64,000 nucleotides of DNA from Tolypocladium sp. Sup5 PDA-1 (GCA_000750105.3 JPHH03000030.1:248001-312000), one strand, 5' to 3'; counted from the stretch's first letter, positions 42,928 to 53,120 are shown. Program-made: numbers and translations. The notes: generated by a model from the sequence alone, not told the origin.

Positions 42928-45900
42928 TCAAGCTCCAAAATGGACAAACTGCGCCCAGTTGAGCGGCGTGCGAATTTGTGACCTGCGTATCACCTGAACA
43001 GCTTCCTGGAATATTACTGCCACATTGTCGCTGATGCCGGCTGTGCTTTGCTGAAACAACGACGAGTAAAATCGGGTCGCCACGTCCAAGCACTCTGAAT
43101 CTCCGGTCGGCCACAAGCATCCTATAACGTGTGGAAATCCAGCCACTTGAAACCCGCTTGCGACATGGATCACCTCATCCGAGAGCCGCGCCGCTTTGTT
43201 CTCCGCCGTTGAGCATGCAGAAAGATAAGCTATCTGCGCACGTTCCAGTGTTAACTCCGAAACTCGGTGAACCGTCAATCGATCCCGGATGACCACACAA
43301 TCAGATTCCCCTTTTCGTTGCAGAATGAGGCCGCTGTTTGAAGGGTTCTCACGGTCGGAGACCCCATGACATGCAAAGTGCGCAATGCAGGATTTCTTTA
43401 GAATCTCGGAAACTTGCTCCACACTGGGGTGTTCAAGAACGGTCGGGCTTATATGGCCATGAATCGACTCAAGGACTCTGTCTTTTTCTTCCGTAACCTT
43501 GGGCAAAGGTCCCATAGTTTTTCTGTCGGCAGGCCCCTTAGGGGTCGTTGGCATTGTTACGATAAGCATCGAACTGCGCACATCAAGTGCCTCTTTAGTC
43601 TGCTTCGCCCTCCTGCGCGCGTGAGCAAGGGCTTTGATGGAGGGCGTGTAGGATGATATTATCTTGCTGTAGGTGTTCTCCACTGAATTCTCCTCGTGTA
43701 CCCCGGCGGCGTGGAGCGGCATTGAGGATGCTAGACCACAGCCAATCCACCACACCCTCGGGCTCATGGTCGTGGCAATTTTGTCGAGAATAGGCTTAAC
43801 GCAGAGACCCCAAAGCCAGCTTAGATATTTCAAAAAGCTGTCGTTCTTAGGTCTTTGTTGCGACCGCCCATTTATTGTCCACTCCATAGTGAGCCAATCT
43901 TTGGCTTCAGGCGCCAATTGTTCAGAAAGCTCGACTTTCATGAGGGTCTGCCTGGAGATGAGTATAGCATCACTTCCGAACTCTGTAATGTTCACAATGA
44001 CGATATAGCCTTCAGCAGCACACTCCTGTATCTCGTGGATTGTTTGTCCCATTAGAAAATGCTTGTGGCGGGGGGTGCTTCGAATGTTATTCAAGCAGGC
44101 ATCTAATTCGGCCACAGCTTCACGACGCCTCTTGACGAAATTATTGGCAGGCCTGTTGTCTCTATCCCGATAGGAGACGGAATTGATTTCGTCGACCAGG
44201 TTCTGAAATTGCTCGGCCAGGTCGGGATGATCTTCATATAGAGCAGATATGTCACTGCGATCATCTAGCAGTTGGTTGATAATGACAGTACGGCCTTGCT
44301 CCAGATATTGCACTGCCTCAGGCAATAGACCTGCCTTCAGAAAGAGCCATGCTAAGGTAGAAGCCACGCCTGAAAATGTTGATAAGGCGAATTGCTGGTC
44401 ATCTCGGTCGAGGTTCCGTGTGTGGACCTTAGGTAGCAGGTCAAGAATCGAAACTCCTAGAGTAATTCCTTCGCCTACTCTGTTCGCAGCAGCGAGTAGT
44501 CGCAGTCCCCTGGCCCCAGCTTCGACACGATTGGATGGTACGGCATTGACGCATTCCCAGGCTTCAACCGCATATCTCAAGACGCGTTCTTCATCGTCTT
44601 TGTCGTTCGCCAACTCATGCCGGGTTTCGAGTAATTGTCCCAGGCTAATCAACCTTCTAGCCCGGGCTGGATGGCTGGGTGGAGTTGAGTCCACTGCCTG
44701 TGCCGCGTACTTGATTGCCTCCTGTAGGTGTTGTACTTCTCCGTTTTCCTCATAAAGGCTTTGAAGTGATAGTCCGAGGTTATGCAAGTAGGATATCCGA
44801 CTCATGTGTTTGTCTGGCGTAGTTTCCACTGCTTGTCGCTCGACCCGAATTGCCTCCTCCAGATGCTCTAGCTGTCCCGTTCGCTGGTACAGTTGGTGAA
44901 GTTGAATTCCAAGGTTGCTTAAGTAGATTATCCGGTCCTGGTGGTCGTGTGGTGTGAGATCCACAGCTTGTCGCGCTGCATGGACCGCATCTTCTTGAGT
45001 CGGAACAAGCTTTTTGCGCATATATCGCGAATGTAGTTTGACTGAAAGGTTGTTGAATCTGCCTGCTTGGCTTGGATGGTCTTTCGGAGTGAGCTCAATA
45101 GCCAATTCTGCTTTCTCAATCGCACTTTCCAGGTCTTCCAACTCTCCACTCCGCTCGTACCGGATCTCAAGCTGATTTCCAAGATCGCTTAACCTTTCAG
45201 CTTTGCTTAAAGACCCGCATGCTGCGAGTTCTGTAGCGCGCTGCGTAACTTGGATCGCTTCCTCTAGCCATCTGGAATCTCCAGTCTGTCCATACAATTG
45301 CTCAAGCTTGTTACCGAGGCTGCCTAGCGTGACCGCGTATTGGAGGCGAGAATCCGATTCAAGGCTTAGTGCATGTCGTGTAAGTTCGATCGATTCCTCT
45401 AGGTTTGATACCTCCCCTGTATGCTCATAACGTCTCTCCAGATTGTTTCCCAGATTGGCCAAATAGATTGGCTGATTATGGTGACCCTCGGGGGCCCTGC
45501 GCAACGCTTCTCGTGACACGTGGATTGCTTCGTCGATGTTTTGCAGTTCCAATGTTCTTTCGTGTTGTAAGTGAAGGTTGGTGGCGAGATCATCTAATAT
45601 GTCTGATAGATCTGGATGATTTTCATCAGTAGATGCTATGACTTGCCGTGTCAGATTGATCGCTTCTTCAAGGTCTCCATAATTCCCTGTCGCTTCATAT
45701 CGGGTCTGAAGGTGATTTCCAAGGTAACGAATTATCTTTCCTTCATCAGGGTGACCTTTGGGTAGATAGCACAGGGCATCTTGTGCTTTGCGAGCGTTGC
45801 GAACCGAGTCCTCGATATCGCTAATTCTTCCGGCCGCCTCATACCGTCTCTCAAGCATAATTGAAAGGCTGGCTAAGTAAGTCGCATGGAATGTAGTGTC

Positions 45901-46794
45901 TTTTGAAGCCAGTACGGCCCGATGAACTGCCTGAACTGCCTCGTCCACGTCCTCTGGCTTTTTCGTATAGTCGTACCAGAGATTTAGCAGATTTCCGAGG
46001 TTGTTGAGAAGCTTTGCTTGCTTAGGATGATTATCCGGTATCGAATTTGCCGCTTGTCGCGCCGCCTTCACTGACTCCCCGAGGTCGCACTCCTTTCTCG
46101 TTTTCTTGTAGCGACTTTTGAGAAAGTTACCAAGGTTCGTTAAATATACCCATCTCATCGACTGACCATCTGGGGTGCATGTTACCGCCACCCGCATACT
46201 CTCGATTGCCATGTCCAAGACTGCCAGCTCATCCGTGAGTTCGTACAAATGATACAAGCCTGTCCCAAGATTATGCACCATGATTGGCCAGATTGGATAA
46301 CGGTCTATTGTAGACGCCACAGCTTGTTCGTCCACCAAGGATGACGCAGCTTGTTCCGCTGCACAAATCGATTTTAGGAGATCCGTAGGCTGCTTCGTTC
46401 GCATGTAGCAGAAAGCGAATATAGCTCCTAGCGTATGTAATGCGACTGCTTTGTCTGGTTGCCTGTCCTCGGCGCCTATCACAGCCATCCGCCCCATCTG
46501 TATCGCTACGCCCAGAGGAGCTGACTGCCCTGTCACCTTGTACAGGTTAGACAGATACACCATAAGGTGGATCAACCAGGTCACCAAGTTCGGTTGAGGT
46601 GCACTAGTATCCATAGCTCGAGCAATGCCATGCAGAGCAAGCTTTACTGCCCAATCAAGGTATTTTGTCTTTCCGGATTGCAGATATTTCTCGTGTGCAT
46701 CAAAGGCGCGATCAGAGAGGAATTCAGGAACATCTTCTTCTTGGATTTGTTCTCGTGCGACAAGTTCGTTGACGTGTATAATAGCTTCATCCAT
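42928..46794 (-). CDS. TPR-CHAT caspase-like protease
   Basis: A single long exon. The ATG at 46794 (MDEAIIHVNELVAREQ) is preferred over an upstream in-frame codon at 46899, because the preceding 35 codons overlap the sulfate permease breakpoint. It gives 1288 residues. Roughly residues 50-850 are many TPR-type helical pairs with the recurring pattern LxNLGxxLxxxYExTGexxxLEEAI. The C-terminal ~300 residues are a CHAT domain. The catalytic His1143 is in HFACHG and the nucleophile Cys1194 is in YLSACSTAE. CHAT domains are caspase-clan (C14-like) proteases. TPR-CHAT proteins act as activatable proteases that cut partner proteins. Gene order suggests the convergent neighbour at 41874 as substrate. 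Confidence 0.9.
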   Translation of the reverse strand: MDEAIIHVNELVAREQIQEEDVPEFLSDRAFDAHEKYLQSGKTKYLDWAVKLALHGIARAMDTSAPQPNLVTWLIHLMVYLSNLYKVTGQSAPLGVAIQMGRMAVIGAEDRQPDKAVALHTLGAIFAFCYMRTKQPTDLLKSICAAEQAASSLVDEQAVASTIDRYPIWPIMVHNLGTGLYHLYELTDELAVLDMAIESMRVAVTCTPDGQSMRWVYLTNLGNFLKSRYKKTRKECDLGESVKAARQAANSIPDNHPKQAKLLNNLGNLLNLWYDYTKKPEDVDEAVQAVHRAVLASKDTTFHATYLASLSIMLERRYEAAGRISDIEDSVRNARKAQDALCYLPKGHPDEGKIIRYLGNHLQTRYEATGNYGDLEEAINLTRQVIASTDENHPDLSDILDDLATNLHLQHERTLELQNIDEAIHVSREALRRAPEGHHNQPIYLANLGNNLERRYEHTGEVSNLEESIELTRHALSLESDSRLQYAVTLGSLGNKLEQLYGQTGDSRWLEEAIQVTQRATELAACGSLSKAERLSDLGNQLEIRYERSGELEDLESAIEKAELAIELTPKDHPSQAGRFNNLSVKLHSRYMRKKLVPTQEDAVHAARQAVDLTPHDHQDRIIYLSNLGIQLHQLYQRTGQLEHLEEAIRVERQAVETTPDKHMSRISYLHNLGLSLQSLYEENGEVQHLQEAIKYAAQAVDSTPPSHPARARRLISLGQLLETRHELANDKDDEERVLRYAVEAWECVNAVPSNRVEAGARGLRLLAAANRVGEGITLGVSILDLLPKVHTRNLDRDDQQFALSTFSGVASTLAWLFLKAGLLPEAVQYLEQGRTVIINQLLDDRSDISALYEDHPDLAEQFQNLVDEINSVSYRDRDNRPANNFVKRRREAVAELDACLNNIRSTPRHKHFLMGQTIHEIQECAAEGYIVIVNITEFGSDAILISRQTLMKVELSEQLAPEAKDWLTMEWTINGRSQQRPKNDSFLKYLSWLWGLCVKPILDKIATTMSPRVWWIGCGLASSMPLHAAGVHEENSVENTYSKIISSYTPSIKALAHARRRAKQTKEALDVRSSMLIVTMPTTPKGPADRKTMGPLPKVTEEKDRVLESIHGHISPTVLEHPSVEQVSEILKKSCIAHFACHGVSDRENPSNSGLILQRKGESDCVVIRDRLTVHRVSELTLERAQIAYLSACSTAENKAARLSDEVIHVASGFQVAGFPHVIGCLWPTGDSECLDVATRFYSSLFQQSTAGISDNVAVIFQEAVQVIRRSQIRTPLNWAQFVHFGA

Positions 46795-46859
46795 TGCTGA
46801 TGTTTGAGTGACGATGGTTGTTGAAGTCAGGTATAAACAGTGTCGGTGGCATACGTATG

Positions 46860-47215
46860 CCCTGCGGGACGACAACGGCGCCGACCGTGGTGCCTCCACG
46901 AATATGTCAGCTCGCCTCGTCTATCAAGGTCGAATGCAGCGACTTACCCGCGATCAAATCACCGACGATGTCCAGTTGTACTTGCCGATCCAGTGGATAA
47001 AGGGAAACAGGTCGTAGACGTACTTCCCAACGTCCCGCACCGAGGGGGCGAGCTCGGCGAAGAACTCCTGGAAGGTGGGCTCGTGCTCGATGAACAGGTC
47101 GGCGTTGGAGATGGACGGCACGTCGTCGTCGCGGTCATTCGTCTCGAGGCCGATTGTCTGGTTGTCAGTGGCAGGTGCAATGTTGACTCCTGAAGAGCTG
47201 CACCCCGCGCTTTAT
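46860..47215 (-). pseudogene. 5' fragment of a SulP sulfate permease gene
   Basis: Read on the minus strand, the frame from about 47200 encodes EFFAELAPSVRDVGKYVYDL and LFPFIHWIGKYNW, the cytosolic start of fungal sulfate permeases. The next part has lost bases, so VGDLIAG is one frame out. A GTAAGT intron follows (about 46955-46894). After it comes TTVGAVVVPQG, the first conserved membrane-helix motif. Similarity stops near 46862, where the sequence passes into the region upstream of the TPR-CHAT gene. The expected start codon is not seen (ATT stands near that place). All later helices and the STAS domain are absent, so it is a truncated, frameshifted relic at a rearrangement border. Confidence 0.7.
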
Positions 47216-47482
47216 GGACTTTGGGGCTGAGCTGGCCCTTGATAGATGGCTGCGCCACATGCGGCTGAGCAGCTTGGAATGACGCTGATTATTGGCCTGC
47301 CTACGGCCTACAATCTAAATTCTTCCCCTGAGCTAGCCCAGAAAGAAACGACCCCATGCTAATCCGTACTCTCCTTAGTACTATGAAATAGTAGCTAGCT
47401 TGAAAGACAATCCAGGTAAAGAGTTTTATCAACCGGTCGTGTAATTAGAGTATATCGAGCAAATATGCAACTGAGTGAGTGC
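47216..47482. other. Short intergenic stretch before 5S relics
   Basis: No gene is seen between the permease fragment and the 5S-like sequence. Confidence 0.4.
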
Positions 47483-47598
47483 GTACGACTATATCAGCTG
47501 AGAACACGGCATCCCGTCCGCTCCCCCTCATTAAGCCACTGCCCGTTAGATTAATAGCTGAGTCGGTCATAATCAGCGAACACCGGCTGTAGTATAGT
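47483..47598 (+). rRNA. Diverged 5S rRNA gene copy (pseudogene)
   Basis: About 116 nt align along the whole length of a fungal 5S rRNA as I know it: a degenerate GTACGACTATA start, then ATCCCGTCCGCTC, TTAAGCCACTG, a GTCGGTCA-like stretch and CAGCGAACACCGGCTGTAGTATA at the end. Several conserved positions differ, and no T-run terminator follows, so it is probably not functional. Confidence 0.6.
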
Positions 47599-47693
47599 CC
47601 GTATCCTTATCCTTTTGCGAGTTTTTTCGGATCTCTCCTATGACTCTCGCTAAGTGCTAAGTCTATAGGCCGGCTTATCTCATTATCAAGGAT

Positions 47694-47728
47694 ATACGAC
47701 CATACCCGCAGGAGAATTCGGGATCCCG
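47694..47728 (+). rRNA. 5S rRNA 5'-end fragment (relic), direct repeat of 41639-41673
   Basis: It matches 41639-41673 with one mismatch and resembles the 5' end of 5S rRNA. Sequence after CCCG is unrelated to 5S. Together the two copies bracket the candidate gasdermin/TPR-CHAT segment. Confidence 0.65.
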
Positions 47729-48251
47729 CAATTGCACTCGCATTTGCCCGCTACCAAGTCCGCCCGGGACTGCGCCCGCGGCATGCCCAGTGGCCGTGTT
47801 GGTGGTCGTGTTCAATGGTTACGGGCGCTGACGGTACTTCGTACAGGCGGTACTTCGGACAGGCGGCGGGGTGTTGGCGAGTTCGCTTCCTGTTTAGGCT
47901 TATTAGTGGTCCGTCGATGTTTAGTCACTCGTTGTCGAGACGAAAACCCACCAACTGTTTCGGCCCCACTCCGACGATATCGGGCCCTACGTCCGTAGAA
48001 GATCTCAAGATTGACATCGAATGCCGAAGGATTGCCACTAGCTGGCCGTTATCAGAGGCCAAACCTCATTACCCATAAAGCCTTACAATTAACCCCGTAG
48101 ACTTAACTCCGAAGCTTTTGGCCCCTCATCGCCTACAGACCCATATGATCTGCGATGAATCCTACAGTGTAATGTTATCCCCGCCCAAAGTCCTTCAGCT
48201 CCTCCGAAACCTTCGGACGCACCGAAGCATTTGCTCTCCAAGCATGGAGGA
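47729..48251. other. Intergenic/promoter region, no gene seen
   Basis: Upstream of the alpha/beta hydrolase. Frames are short and unassigned. Confidence 0.45.
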
Positions 48252-48257
48252 TATAAA
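48252..48257 (+). promoter_or_regulatory. TATA box of the alpha/beta hydrolase gene
   Basis: TATAAA lies 92-97 bp upstream of the ATG at 48349, the same spacing as in the M28 gene. Confidence 0.5.
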
Positions 48258-48348
48258 GGCGCGGGCTGAGTAGTCACACGCTCCTCATCAACTACAAGTC
48301 CTCCCACACGCATAACCCCAATCATCGCCACCACCGACGACTGCCATA

Positions 48349-49290
48349 ATGTCCCCAACGATCAAGACCGTCAGTATCCCAAACATCGCGTGGGAAATCG
48401 CCGCCGATATCCATTTCCCACCCAACTTCGACGAGAAAAAGACGTACCCGGCAGTCGTATCGGCCCACCCCATCGGCTCCTGCAAGGAACAGACTTCGGG
48501 CAATGTCTACGGTAAGGCTATGGCCGAGGCCGGCTTTATCGTCGTCGCCTTTGATGCCTCATTCCAAGGCGCTTCGGGCGGTGAGCCTCGCTTCATCGAG
48601 GACCCCGAGTTTCGCGTCTCCGACTTCCGCTTCGTGGTCGACTACATCCAGACGCTTCCATACGTCGACCCTGAGCGCATCGGTGTGCTCGGCATCTGCG
48701 GCGGCGGCGGCTACGCCGTCAACGCGGCCATGACCGATTACCGCTTCAAATGCTGCGTCGGCATCACGCCCGTCAACTATGGCCGCATCAACCGGGAGGT
48801 CTTCGGCAACTTCGATCCCGTCGGCACGCTCGAGAAGATGGCCAAGCAGCGCACCCTCGAGGCCCAAGGCGCCAAGCGCTACGTCGTCGAGTCCATCCCC
48901 CCGACGGTCGAGGAGGCCAAGAAGATGACCACGGACATCGACGTTATCGAGGCGACTGAATACTACAAGACCGATCGCGGCAAGGCGCCAAACGGTGCCA
49001 ACAGCAACATCTTCTCGTTCAATAGCGCCGCGCTCGCATGGGATGCCTTCAGCCACGCCGAGGTGCTCATGACCCGGCCCTTCATCGCCGTCGCCGGCGA
49101 CAAACCCGGCGGCTTTGGCGCCTACCGCGACGCCCAGGAGATTTACAATCGCGCTGGCTCCAAGGATAAGCAGATCGTCGTCGTCCCTGGCGTCTCGCAC
49201 TACATGCTCTACGACAAGCCCGAGGCCGTCAAGCCCGCGCTGGATCAAGTACTGCCCTTCCTTAAGAAGCACCTCGGCGATGCTAGGTAG
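48349..49290 (+). CDS. Alpha/beta hydrolase with Cys nucleophile (YcjY/dienelactone-hydrolase-like)
   Basis: A single-exon protein of 313 residues without a signal peptide. The nucleophile elbow reads GICGGGG, putting Cys117 where most alpha/beta hydrolases have Ser. Dienelactone hydrolases and the YcjY-like group also use Cys. Supporting elements are the oxyanion/early strand YPAVVSAHPIGSCKEQ, the FDASFQGASGGEPR loop, a late acidic region, and the probable catalytic His in VPGVSHYMLYD near the C-terminus. It should hydrolyse an ester, lactone or similar bond in the cytosol. No pathway neighbour narrows this. The ATG has a TATA box at typical distance. Confidence 0.85.
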   Translation: MSPTIKTVSIPNIAWEIAADIHFPPNFDEKKTYPAVVSAHPIGSCKEQTSGNVYGKAMAEAGFIVVAFDASFQGASGGEPRFIEDPEFRVSDFRFVVDYIQTLPYVDPERIGVLGICGGGGYAVNAAMTDYRFKCCVGITPVNYGRINREVFGNFDPVGTLEKMAKQRTLEAQGAKRYVVESIPPTVEEAKKMTTDIDVIEATEYYKTDRGKAPNGANSNIFSFNSAALAWDAFSHAEVLMTRPFIAVAGDKPGGFGAYRDAQEIYNRAGSKDKQIVVVPGVSHYMLYDKPEAVKPALDQVLPFLKKHLGDAR

Positions 49291-50087
49291 ACAACCATAG
49301 CTAGCAAGGGATCAGTTTCAAAGCTCTCTGCCTCTCAGTAGTTGCGCCCAGATTAGTACCTATCCCTGCAAGCCCGTCCGTCTCCCTTGGTTCCGAGACA
49401 TTTGAGCTGTGTCATGTTGTCCGTGTCCAAGCCAATGAAGCGAACCGAGCCTGGTCCATTACCCCATAAGCCTCCCCAGTAGAGCAGGACGAGAGCCTAT
49501 GGACCTGCAGCATGTAGGGAGCTTTGTGGTAAGCCGTCATGGGTTCTCAGGCCATTGCGTTCAGCTGAGGCAACGGCAGCACTCATGCAGGCCGTGGCCT
49601 GTGCCCCCGCGGCTGCTTCGTCATAGCCAGCTGGACAGCGTCGATCTTCCCCATGTCCAGGAAACCAAACCCCAATTAGCAGCCCGACCAAGCCGCCAAT
49701 TGTCGGATAGAAGAGGTTGACTTAGGCAGCCCTTAGGCAGAGGAAAAAGCAAGTCCTAGAGGTTAGAGGTCTGCTAACTAGATAGCTGACTAGGCAGATA
49801 ACTAGATCGCCGGTCTGCTAATCTATTAGTTAGGCTACTTACCCCGAGGGCTGAGAAAAAGGAAGAGAAAAGCCGGCTAGCCTCGGAGGCAGTTGGAAGC
49901 TAAAGAGGGCGGGATTTCACTTACACGGATAAGAGGAAGTAACCACAACGAGAGATGCATCAAATTGAACAAGAATTCGGACTCATACGACTGAATTCGA
50001 CCTCTGCATTTGACCCCTATTTTTAACCTCTGAATTTACCCCTGAATTGGAACCGCATAACGCGACAAGACCCGCACGCTACCTTCA
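49291..50087. other. Intergenic region, low-complexity patch
   Basis: No gene is seen. Around 49740-49840 short CTAG/GCTAACTAG-type words recur, which looks like decayed repetitive DNA. Confidence 0.45.
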
Positions 50088-52854
50088 TCAGTCTGATTCA
50101 CAGTCCACGAAACTGAATCCTTCTCTCACAGTGGTGTCCGAATCGTCTCCATTCGTTGTGTGGCTCAACACACTCCCGTCATGGAAATAGTCGCTTTGAA
50201 TACTAAGCCGAGATATGTTATCTTCGATGCCGTCCTCCTTTTCTAACGACTCCTCCTCATACTTAGTTAAGGCTTTGTCGAGTGCTTTCATGAAGCGTTT
50301 TCCAATTCTGGGAATTTCGGATCCGCTGTTCGTCTCTTTGGTGCGATTCCAACACTTCGTATCCCAGCCTGTCTCTAGACCGAGACGATACGTTAGGTAC
50401 ACTTGGGTAAGACGATGACCTCCGACAGTGAGGTCAAAGATATGGTTGTTTAATTTTCCAATATCTAAAAAGAAAAGGCACCACTCAGTATACGTCGTGA
50501 TCTTATCTGGATTCTTGTTATTTGAGAGAACCAAGAGATCTGGAATAGTATATGTTGTCCATGGAGATCCTGTTTTGGGGAAATCGGAGTCGGAGAGTGG
50601 CATTTGCACATCCAGCCTCGATGATATTCGGAGGTATGGTGTAGAGACTTCATTTCTCCCAATTCTGTGTCTTCTGTAGATGTCCCATATAAAGTTGCGC
50701 GGCCCCTGTTCATAAGATTGATCCATGATGCAGGGCCGAAGATTCGTATCATCCCCGAAAATGTTATCGTCGTGCCGCCCAGTGATGAAGTAAGGTGTCA
50801 TTGAGCTGCGATAGAGGCAAGCTGCTAGATTCGTTGAAACTGAAGCTCCCAGGAAGACCTCAATCATGCTCATGACCAAGTCTGTGTCGCTTTGAACGGA
50901 ATAAAACCGAACGGCTCTCTTTCCTAGCTGGCAAAGTGTCCTGAGAGCCTTGGTAGATACAGCCAAATAGCAAAGCTCCCGAACTTGGTCCCAATCCGGA
51001 GTTAGGTAGGCGGAGAAGGTGATCAGGACATAAAACATCTCAGACGCGTCACCAACTTCGGGTTGGCCCTTATCTACCCCAGCCCATGCTCCCTCCATTG
51101 CTGCTAGTGTTTCACCCCGCAACAGGAGAAGATCCCCCTTCTCAAGCTGTACCACAATACGATGTAGAAGGTACTCCGCCTGCGCATCGCTGGGTCTCGA
51201 TTGGAAGAGAAGGTCCATATTACCCAGGGTAATAAAAAGGCCTATTACTTGAGAACGGATGACTCTAGCATCTCGAAAGGCACATTCTTTGGTGTCGAAT
51301 TTCCGCAAAAGCTGAGACGGGTCGGCGGATTGTGCGACATGAGTATCGATTTGTTCATTAGCGACCCTGCCTTTCCAAGAACCCACCCTCTCCAGGAGAC
51401 TGAAAGGAGGGATTCCAGCCGTCTGACTGAAGTTGTTCGGTTCTTGCCTGGGGAATTCCACTGCAACCAGTGACGCTGCGGAGATAGTCCCGGTGGCTTG
51501 GTTGTTCAGCGCTGCAACAACATGATCTTCCTCAACCCCGCCGATGGATAGGACTGTAGATATTTCGGAAGATGGGACAGGGGCTAGGTCGATGCTTGGT
51601 GTCGATGGAGCCACAAGGTGTTCCAGCAGGGCGATAATTTTCTCACGGTAGTCGTCTCGAGCCCAGTCAAATATGAAGTCTAATATAAGAACCAATCTGA
51701 GTGCTCCATCTCCAGTGGTGATATCCCCTTTCCAGAGACGCACAATTTTCTGCTACCGATTAGCTGCACTGTAGTGCTGTGTCTGGCATATAGGGGTTAC
51801 GAACAACACCATACCCTCCACGGTCACCACCCTTGTCATGTTTCCAAGCAAGATACGCTGCTGATACTTCCCAGGATTCCCCTCGATGTGATAGACACCA
51901 CACAAAGGGCTCGAAATCCACCCCCCCGCCTCCAGGAGCTTCTTGAAGGGATTTCTGGACGAGGAGCGATTCCCGGGCGGCAAAAGCCATCTGGGATTCA
52001 ACGGCACTCTGTGCTGAACCAGACTTTTCGGACTTTGCCTCCGAGACTAAGAATGGAAAGAGTGAAATATTGTCACCCTTGACAGGTGAAGTGCGAAGTT
52101 GCATGTGGACGGTTCTACCACCGCCATTCGTGCGCACATCTTTTCCGAACATGTGCTTCTGGATCCTCCCTACCCGCCGCAGCCCGCATATCCGATCAGG
52201 CCTTTCGAACTTCTTGTCCAGCTTCTTCGCCAAGGTTGCATCATATATGATTGCAGGATCTGCGCGGGACCCGAAGAGCCTGTTTAGCTCAAGGCTTGAC
52301 CTATTTGTATGTTTAATGAAGATCTCTGAGGCACATGGGGCTGAGGAGCTTACGAATTTCGACTGCTGCCACAGCGGCACGCCACTCTCCGTCGCTGTTG
52401 ATCAAATACCCCGTTCTCGGCGTCAATTTCTATTTCAGATCGCCACAGCCTTCCAGTACACATATGACTACGAGAGTTAGCAGAAGTCGGATTACGGATA
52501 CGTTAGCTGTGGAGTGGTGTACTAATTCACTTCGAGTTGGAAGCGTCGAAAAATATGCAGCTCGAGTTCAAGTCGCCAGTCATGCTCATTCATTTCCTCA
52601 GTCTCGTCTCTAAGCCGTTGTGCCACTTTGATGATAAAGTCTGTCCTTGTTTTGGTCTCCGCCCGCCATGGTCTTGCTTTGTCGAGATAGACATCTTCCC
52701 TCCAAGTATCGTAGCTGAACTTGCTCAGTCTTTGTATCCCGCTGAACAGGCCGTGGAAGGGAGAAGGCCCATCTTCTGGAACTAGTTCAGGGCAGAACTT
52801 AATCCCATACTCTTTCGCCACAGCCTTGCGTTCGGCAACAGTCAGTGGTGCCAT
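50088..52854 (-). CDS. Large fungal protein with possible PD-(D/E)XK nuclease-like domain
   Basis: Four exons join on the minus strand: 52854-52523, 52467-52354, 52300-51805 and 51749-50088. They give 867 residues. The start at 52854 (MAPLTVAERKAV) is the first ATG; upstream the frame has only a GTG. The donor of the last intron (GTTCGT) is weak and its position is the least certain. Residues ~225-300 contain FPFLVSEAKSEKSG, a possible (D/E)xK site (Glu236, Lys238), then a helix rich in Gln/Ala and the strand FEPFVWCLSHRGESWEVSAAY. This order is seen in nuclease-fold domains of fungal hypothetical proteins. The remaining ~550 residues are unassigned. No membrane segment is seen. The nuclease link is an inference. 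Confidence 0.65.
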
Positions 52855-53120
52855 AGTCCCGTTTTCAAGTCTGGTAAGAGACAGAGACGGAATCACAAAA
52901 ATTGGTGACACTATCCGATGTGTTTGATCTCAGTCGAGGAAGAAGGAGAGGGAAACAACAGTGCGCAGCTTGTTTGAGTGGGACCACCTGCCTCCTTATG
53001 ACAACACGAAGGAATCCCTGCCCTGTGCATTGTGCTAATAAAATACTTAGTGGACATCGGCAAGATGCAAGGTGCTGAAATGGGTTTGAGTGAGTGACAT
53101 CTGGGAACCTTAGCCCTCTG
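52855..53120. other. Intergenic region
   Basis: Promoter side of the previous gene up to the LTR-like sequence. Nothing was recognised. Confidence 0.4.

Noticed and set aside
46840..47193. 117-residue plus-strand frame
   Set aside because: The minus strand here carries clear sulfate permease motifs; the plus frame is its shadow.
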